Of a stretch of 64,000 bases of DNA, positions 58,458 to 64,000 are shown one piece after another. The notes beneath the pieces were generated by a model, which saw only the letters and a program-made list of their open reading frames with translations, did no database searches and had not been told where the DNA came from. Every line of letters starts with the position of its first letter. The stretch's first letter is position 1. The stretch is from Biscogniauxia marginata (taxonomy: Eukaryota > Ascomycota > Sordariomycetes > Xylariales > Xylariaceae): NCBI GenBank assembly GCA_022695795.1, contig MU404063.1, positions 186,001 to 250,000 on the forward strand, written 5' to 3'. Both the position numbers and the translations under genes were made by a program.

Positions 58458-59520
58458 CTAAAGCTCCGATTCGGCACCATTTGTCTCGACAGGCATAGGA
58501 CTTCCACCTTGGCCATGACGTCTTCGCACGGGTCGTAGTCGTCGCACAGGTCGCCCGCTCAGGTTCATGCTTTCATCATCATCGTCGCTGTCCGGGTTGT
58601 CCTCCGCAAATCGGCGTGCCTCGTCTAATTCGGACAAGTCATCAGGCTTGTCTCTGAGCCACTGCATTCGCGGGCCAGAGCGCGCGAGCTCTGAAACTCG
58701 GAAGCCATAGATACGAGGCTCGTAGATCTTGGTTGTGCCCAGTCCCGGAGCGATGTTGCAAGTGTACATGCCATTGAGCATCTCCTTACTATCTTCGGAG
58801 ATCCTGGCCCCTGCGAGAACATCGGCGCCTCGCTTCGTAAGGTCGTACTCGGGGAATGTGAGGAGGAATAGTGCGCCAAAGGTTCTACCGAAGAAAGCCC
58901 CGTCGACAGTCTGGAAACGGCTGTTGGGAGGTACATAGACATCGAGACACGATGGGCAGAACAGCTTGACCGTCTCTTCGCCCGGTATATCGGATAGTCC
59001 GACGGGGAGTGTCCGAGCCTGTTCGCAGTGGTTGCGCGGGCATACACCAAAGTGGCCCAACTCGTACTTCTCGGACATCTGCTGGATGCCGGCCCGGGAG
59101 CAGATGAAGCGCTGGTGTATCAGGCCGTATAGCATCTCGGCAGACGACTCGATTACGGACAGGTCGCTGGCAATGCGGGAATGGTTCCGCCGTTCGCCGT
59201 GTCTCATTCTGTCGGCACCTTCGATGGATTCGTCCTCTTCTTCCTCATCGTCTTCGTCCTCGTCTTCGTCCTCTTCGGGCTCGACGTCGAGTATCATCTA
59301 GCAGCACGTGTCAGCTGATTCGCGTACAGAAAAACAACAAAGTATACTCAAAGGCAAATACCTCCAAGGCTTCTTTGTACATAGCGACCTGGGTCTGCAG
59401 ACCGGTCAGGTTGAAGTCATCTTCGATAAACTCCTCTGATACCTCGGCAAAATACTCGTGGCCGAGGAGCGAGCAGAACGAGGAGATCCAGGACTCGGGT
59501 GTACCTGAGGACGACGACAT
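58458..59520 (-). CDS. ckb1: casein kinase II regulatory (beta) subunit
   Basis: Regulatory subunit of protein kinase CK2. Two exons, 59520..59362 and 59297..58458, are separated by a 64-nt phase-0 intron (GTATTT..TAG), giving 332 aa. The N-terminus has WISSFCSLLGHEYFAEV, EEFIEDDFNLTGL and YKEALEMILDVE, the last rebuilt by splicing. A Glu/Asp-rich insertion (about 60-80) matches fungal CKB1-type subunits. The zinc-binding dimerisation motif has C139, C144 (CPRNHC) and C167, C170 (CPSC). HQRFICSRAGIQQMSEKYEL, GAFFGRTFGALFLLTFPEY and IYEPRIYGFRVSE are invariant blocks. The C-terminal tail beyond about 260 is acidic then Arg-rich and variable. The length is normal for filamentous fungi. The identity is secure. 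Confidence 0.95.
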
Positions 59521-60468
59521 GGTGTCATAGAGTGATGCGCCGACGTTGGAAGGGCTCGCCGCCCCGGTCTAATAAATAGGATGGAAGGATGGGGGCAGAT
59601 CTAGGTGAAGCGTGGATGAGGCAGCCCCAGCGAGCAGATTTCCTGGTGGTAATGGTGGTGCTGCTGCTCGAATGACAAGAGAGGACTATGGCGCGTACAT
59701 GACGCACAATGGGGTGAGATTGTTCCTGTGTACAGACTGACGGGATGGTTTGCGACAACCGGCAGAGAGAGATGTTGGTGAATTATGCGTCGCAGCCAGG
59801 AAGCCTGTTGTTGATGTTCATGGGGGGGTTGAAAGGACTGCAACCGGATTTGGGGATTGGTTTATCAAAAACGGGTTAAATTCAGTCTCCAGCCCAACCA
59901 GAGATTGTGTCTTTTGTGGACGTGGTCAATGCACAGGGCGTGCTAGGTAACAGCTAGCGCCACTATGGACTACCTTACCTAAGGTAGCAGTAAGATAAGG
60001 TAGGTAGATAAGAATATCTCTATCTCCGACCGGACCCCGGATCAACTTATAAAAGTGGGGGACTACCTATAACCTTTAGGTACCTACCTACCTAGTCGAG
60101 GTCCACTCCGACTAGGTAGGTATGTACTGGGATTTCTTTCAGCCGTTTCCGACAGGCTCCCACCTACCTTCCTACTCACCAGTGGACCTGATCGGATTAG
60201 GCGAAGTTAGTATTTAAGTACTATTACTTGCTAAACTGTACAATCCATTCCAATACTCTACCCATCTAATACTGTACTGTCTTTACTATATGCATGTATA
60301 CAACTCATACGTACAATGCATACATTTCTACCACATAGGTACTACAGTATCAATGTCTCACCCCCATAGTTCACTCCAAGGGAAAACTACTTACCAAGAC
60401 TTCTAGCTTCTACATCACGAGCAAGCTTCGAGTTCTAAGTTCTCCTGTGCTTTTTTTCACACGGGAAC
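59521..60468. promoter_or_regulatory. divergent promoter ckb1 / JmjC gene with palindrome-rich tracts
   Basis: The region carries dense TAGGTA/TACCTA motifs between 59965 and 60125 and a perfect hairpin (separate entry). The left part near 59521-59950 is the ckb1 leader. No ORF of note. Confidence 0.45.
60085..60122. repeat. perfect inverted repeat (14-bp arms, 10-nt loop)
   Basis: The left arm TACCTACCTAGTCG (60085-60098) and the right arm CGACTAGGTAGGTA (60109-60122) are exact reverse complements around AGGTCCACTC. It lies 347 nt upstream of the JmjC start codon. It could be an operator for a dimeric regulator, a small foldback element, or chance growth from the surrounding TAGG repeats. 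Confidence 0.8.
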
Positions 60469-61539
60469 ATGAATTATCTCTTTTCAAATAGAGCCGTGTC
60501 CTTGCTATCGACCATTGTTGTCCGGCATAATAGACGCAACTCCCCCTCTTTCAAGGCTAACTCTCAGACATGTTCGACAACTCGGGGTTACAGAGACATT
60601 CCCCGGATGAAAGCAACCACAGATGAACTTGACTTAGACACGTTCCGCCAAGACTTTTGGATTCCCGAACTCCCACTTGCTCTGTATTCTTTCCACAGTT
60701 TCCCAGCTGCCAGAAAATGGTTTACACATGAGTCACAAAGTTCCCAGGTCTCATTTGCCGAGCATATGGAAGATCATGGCAATGCTATCTTGTCATATGA
60801 ATACATGAGCTCAGTTGCTCCCAATGGTGCTACATTGGATCCGCAGTTGAAGAACCTACAAGACTTCCAGGAATGGCTCCAGACCTCAAACCAAAAAGAA
60901 AGGCATCATCTTCCTCGCATTATCGATTACTTGATACAGTCTGGAAAAGATGACAGGCCGCGTTTTCAACAGTTCGATGCGCCCTTGAGTCTACTCATTC
61001 GTGCTTGTCAGTTCAATCACACAAGAAGCAATCCTTCTGATCGAATCCAGAAACTTTACGTTGCGCAGTCAAATCTAGATCACCTCCCGGAGGCTCTATC
61101 CCAAGACTTGCCTGCGCCTAGGCTTATCAACGATGCCGGGAAGGGAGACATCTATGACTCTAGTATATGGCTGGGGCTAGAGCCGACCTACACTCCTCTG
61201 CACCGCGATCCAAATCCAAATCTGTTCTGCCAGGTTCTTGGATCCAAGATAATACATCTCATCCGGCCAAAGCTTGGCTCGGATTTGTTTGTCCATGTTC
61301 GTCGGAAGCTTGGCTATATGGGCAGTTCTCGCTTCAGGGGCACCGAGATGATGGAAGGGCCTGAACGTGAACTACTTCACCACGCTGTTTGGACCGATGA
61401 GAGCCATTCCGAAAATATAGAGCGTGTATCTGTTGGGCCAGGAGATGCCTTGTTTATCCCCAAGGGCTGGTGGCATAGCGTCGCTAGCACTGGCGATAAA
61501 GCAGAACTCAACGTTTCAGTTAACTGGTGGTTTAGATAA
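60469..61539 (+). CDS. JmjC/cupin-type Fe(II)/2-oxoglutarate oxygenase
   Basis: Intronless, 356 aa. The C-terminal cupin/JmjC fold carries the iron triad H245-x-D247 (PLHRDPNPN) and H336 (PKGWWHSVAS). A Lys at 260 (QVLGSKIIHLIRP) can bind 2-oxoglutarate. LGLEPTYTPLHRDPN and PGDALFIPKGWWHSV resemble the FIH/TYW5/JMJD5-like hydroxylase group rather than histone demethylases with extra domains. The first 46 residues are basic and Ser-rich (LLSTIVVRHNRRNSPSF), possibly a mitochondrial presequence. The alternative start Met47 (MKATTDELDLD) would give a cytosolic form. The substrate is unknown; it may hydroxylate a protein or tRNA base. Confidence 0.85.
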   Translation: MNYLFSNRAVSLLSTIVVRHNRRNSPSFKANSQTCSTTRGYRDIPRMKATTDELDLDTFRQDFWIPELPLALYSFHSFPAARKWFTHESQSSQVSFAEHMEDHGNAILSYEYMSSVAPNGATLDPQLKNLQDFQEWLQTSNQKERHHLPRIIDYLIQSGKDDRPRFQQFDAPLSLLIRACQFNHTRSNPSDRIQKLYVAQSNLDHLPEALSQDLPAPRLINDAGKGDIYDSSIWLGLEPTYTPLHRDPNPNLFCQVLGSKIIHLIRPKLGSDLFVHVRRKLGYMGSSRFRGTEMMEGPERELLHHAVWTDESHSENIERVSVGPGDALFIPKGWWHSVASTGDKAELNVSVNWWFR

Positions 61540-62202
61540 ACGGTAGGGTCCATCTATCTCCTTGCAATTTATCAGCTACACTCTACACCTGTACCTATAC
61601 TTGTTTTCTATAGGTTAAGTGATACTCCCTTTTAGCTAAACGCTTGCAGCTAGGTCATATTCTTATCTGGCGCGACCTGTTACCTATATGCCCATCACTC
61701 TCAGTCTGCTGTGCATCTATCTAGTCCCTTGACAATACGAAAAGTCAGAAGTCTGGTACGCAAGAACAGCTTGCAGCGGCCAGAAACGTCCCTTGGAATC
61801 TATTTACCTACAATTCACTTAGAAGGTTTTATACAACATTTATACAAATCATTCAGCTAACTTGTCTCATATTGGTGTTTATTGTTGTTATGTTATAAGG
61901 CACGCAATTTACTCGTAGTCCATGTCCAAGTATATAACGGTCGAGTTATGAGGGCTACAGGGTTTTGGAACTATCGGTTTTAAACAAGGAACAAAAGATT
62001 GGTGTAAACATATCTATTCATACGGCGATAAACAAGTAACTAGCGTAAACAGTTCTACCCATAAAGCTTCCTTAAACAATATAACGCCCATTACTTACCG
62101 ATTTCAAGTGCCCCAGTCCAATGGCCTAGATCCTACCTTTGTGGTTAGTTTTCGTACACTGATCAATGAAATGAAATTTATGGTTTGCTTCCGGGAAACT
62201 CT
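61540..62202. other. convergent intergenic region
   Basis: AT-rich spacer between the JmjC gene and the membrane protein on the other strand. No coding signal. Confidence 0.35.
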
Positions 62203-62784
62203 TTACTTCGGCCCTTCGAGCTTCAAAAGTCGCTCCAGTAATTGTGTCTGGGTCCGAAGTTCACGTATCTCATCTTTCAATGTCATGCGGTCTTTCAGCA
62301 TCTTGCCCTCGAGCTGAGCGATCCGCTTGTCACAGTTCCCTTGAGCGTTATCATCATTATCAACGTTCTTCTTGTTCTTGTTCTCCTTACCGAGTTTTGG
62401 CAAACAGTACCCAAAGAGTGTGAAGACAATGAGAATAGCACCCTCCTTGAGGGACGAGCAGTCGCTGGTGGTACATATCCTTGTGACTGAGTAGGCAGCG
62501 AGGGTAATAGAAGATCCGACGAACCAGAAGCAGAAAACTGCTACCGATAGAATGCTCACAGTAGCACTGTGGAAGATCGATGTAGGAGGGGACCAGAAAC
62601 CGAGGAGAAGTACCGCGATGACAGCCGAAAGGAACAGCTTCAAGAACGTGAGGAAGTGTTGGTAGGCATATCGTAGGGTCGTATGAAAAACATTCATAGA
62701 GTAGATGACTATGATCCATACTATGACAAATAGAGTGACTACCTGAGTTGTATTCAGGACTTCCCAAAATTTGTCGCCCGTCAT
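62203..62784 (-). CDS. four-helix membrane protein with C-terminal coiled coil, unknown
   Basis: A 193-aa single open frame. Hydrophobic segments are at about 15-33 (VVTLFVIVWIIVIYSMNVF), 44-64, 77-99 and 114-130. A Lys/Asn/Asp-rich linker and a heptad-like helix follow (IAQLEGKMLKDRMTLKDEI, RELRTQTQLLERLLKLEG). Charge distribution suggests the coiled coil is cytosolic. A Cys pair (ICTTSDC) lies between helices 3 and 4. I do not recognise the family. The regular alternation of helices and loops makes it a believable gene although its codon use is AT-rich. Confidence 0.6.
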   Translation of the reverse strand: MTGDKFWEVLNTTQVVTLFVIVWIIVIYSMNVFHTTLRYAYQHFLTFLKLFLSAVIAVLLLGFWSPPTSIFHSATVSILSVAVFCFWFVGSSITLAAYSVTRICTTSDCSSLKEGAILIVFTLFGYCLPKLGKENKNKKNVDNDDNAQGNCDKRIAQLEGKMLKDRMTLKDEIRELRTQTQLLERLLKLEGPK

Positions 62785-64000
62785 TTTGAAGCTGAATTTA
62801 GAACTTTTCTTCGTTGTGAAGGCAGGTTGAAAGATAAATAATCTTTGTTAGGTAAATATTATAACCACACGAATAATAGCGGACAAAAGCATTGTTTAGA
62901 AACGTGATGAGGTGCTGTGGATTTCTGAAGTTGTTTCGTGTGCTATAACATCAGTGCTGTCCCGCAACCCAGCGGTCCCTGTCTGGCAGTATAGGAACAA
63001 CTGCCATGTATCAAATCGCTGTGCTGTCATATATTGATCCAATATCTATTGTTTTGAAACTGCGGTAAGCTCAATTTTGCTTTATCCGATAGGTCATGGG
63101 GCCATACAAAACACCACCAGAGCGATGCTACTCAAGCCTCACTGATAGTGCAGCCATATATCTAGTCCTTGCAACATTTCTTCAAGTGCGATATGGTTAT
63201 TTCAGTCACGTTTTAACAGACCTCTCTAGTGGTAGGACAGATTACTAAGTTATCACTATGTCTTAGTCTAAGGAGATGAGAAGCGACGTTATATTCTTCT
63301 TATAACAAGTACGTAACAGTAGAATATAAGGAAACCATCGAAAATGGGAGCGGAGCAGTCATTATATTTAAAGTCTGTAACGTATCATTGTACCACATAT
63401 CACCTTTGTGAGTACTGCACAGTTTCCATTGAATACTGATACAATAAACTCTTTGTATGAAAGGCTATGATACTTTCTTGTCTTCAGGGTATGCCGACTG
63501 AAATATGTATCCTGAGTGGAAATTTACCATATAGCCCCATATTAGGGGCTCTATCAGTACTTTAATTAGTCCTTTCTATTACCAGAGGCTAGCACAGGGT
63601 CCTAGATGACAAAAGTGGTCCGTTCCCAAGTAAAGATGCCTAGGTATATTAAACTGTAAAGTGCACATTGAAGTATTGGTTAGGACAATATGTAGTGTGT
63701 AGAGGTGTTACTATGTAGGTGTGTACCAACCACGTCATTTTGCTAAGGGCTAGAACAAGACACGCTTCGAGAGTGGCCTCTCGGCGTATGAAATGTTACC
63801 CTTGTGCCCTTAGGTATCAAGTAGAACGTAGAAGATCTTTTGTCCCTGACGAGCTTTGTATCCGTGGTTCTCTTCACCGCCCTAGCCCCTTCATCCAGCA
63901 ATGGAAGCTCTCGATGAGGTGCCTTATCTTTCATGTACCTGATAACTACCAGGGATTCTGTTATTGCAGTTCAGTATACAGATGGCATGGATTCAATACT
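62785..64000. other. right edge, no supported gene
   Basis: Only short ORFs. An ORF at 63743-63934 (minus, 63 codons) has no feature. The edge may cut a gene lying beyond the window. Confidence 0.35.

Overview
This window is nuclear DNA from a filamentous ascomycete (Pezizomycotina). The evidence is the many short introns of about 45-160 nt with GTRNGT donors and CTRAY-type branch sites, and a gene set of BFR2, IND1, SPF30, a GH72 glucanosyltransferase with a CBM43-type domain, CK2 beta, a PDR-type ABC transporter and a DUF6590 protein. The many TAGGTAGGTA/CCTACCTA tracts between genes suggest a Sordariomycete, but that placement is inference. Gene density is low, with several gene-poor stretches of 2 to 8 kb.

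Layout. 0.75-6.1 kb holds an NSE2/MMS21 SUMO ligase and an unknown proline-rich protein, between two enzyme relics: a heme peroxidase (CCP family) fragment and a decayed homoaconitase-like copy. 6.3-8.2 kb holds a DUF6590 protein and a small hypothetical. 8.4-17.5 kb is a carbohydrate and sulfate-ester block: an AtsA-like sulfatase, divergent from an MFS sugar-type transporter, then a secreted 11-exon GH43 enzyme and a convergent secreted GH16 glucanase. 20.2-25.3 kb is a housekeeping block: BFR2 (ribosome biogenesis) divergent from IND1 (mitochondrial Fe-S/complex I assembly), then the splicing factor SPF30. 28.0-31.4 kb has a C2H2 zinc-finger regulator and a small Ser/His-rich protein. 35.2-36.9 kb has the GH72 cell-wall enzyme. 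39.3-45 kb is a graveyard: an ankyrin-repeat pseudogene, a dehydrogenase/epimerase-like gene with an internal deletion, and a TA-flanked MITE. 45.6-50.2 kb is a full-size PDR-type ABC exporter. 50.2-58.4 kb has no convincing gene. 58.5-62.8 kb has CK2 beta, a JmjC/cupin oxygenase and an unknown four-helix membrane protein.

How genes work together. Sulfatase, transporter, GH43 and GH16 could together release and import sugars from plant, fungal or sulfated glycans; this is inference from proximity. Exon joins were built by hand by requiring GT..AG borders, frame continuity and conserved family motifs across the junctions. Family assignments come from recognised motifs, not from searches.
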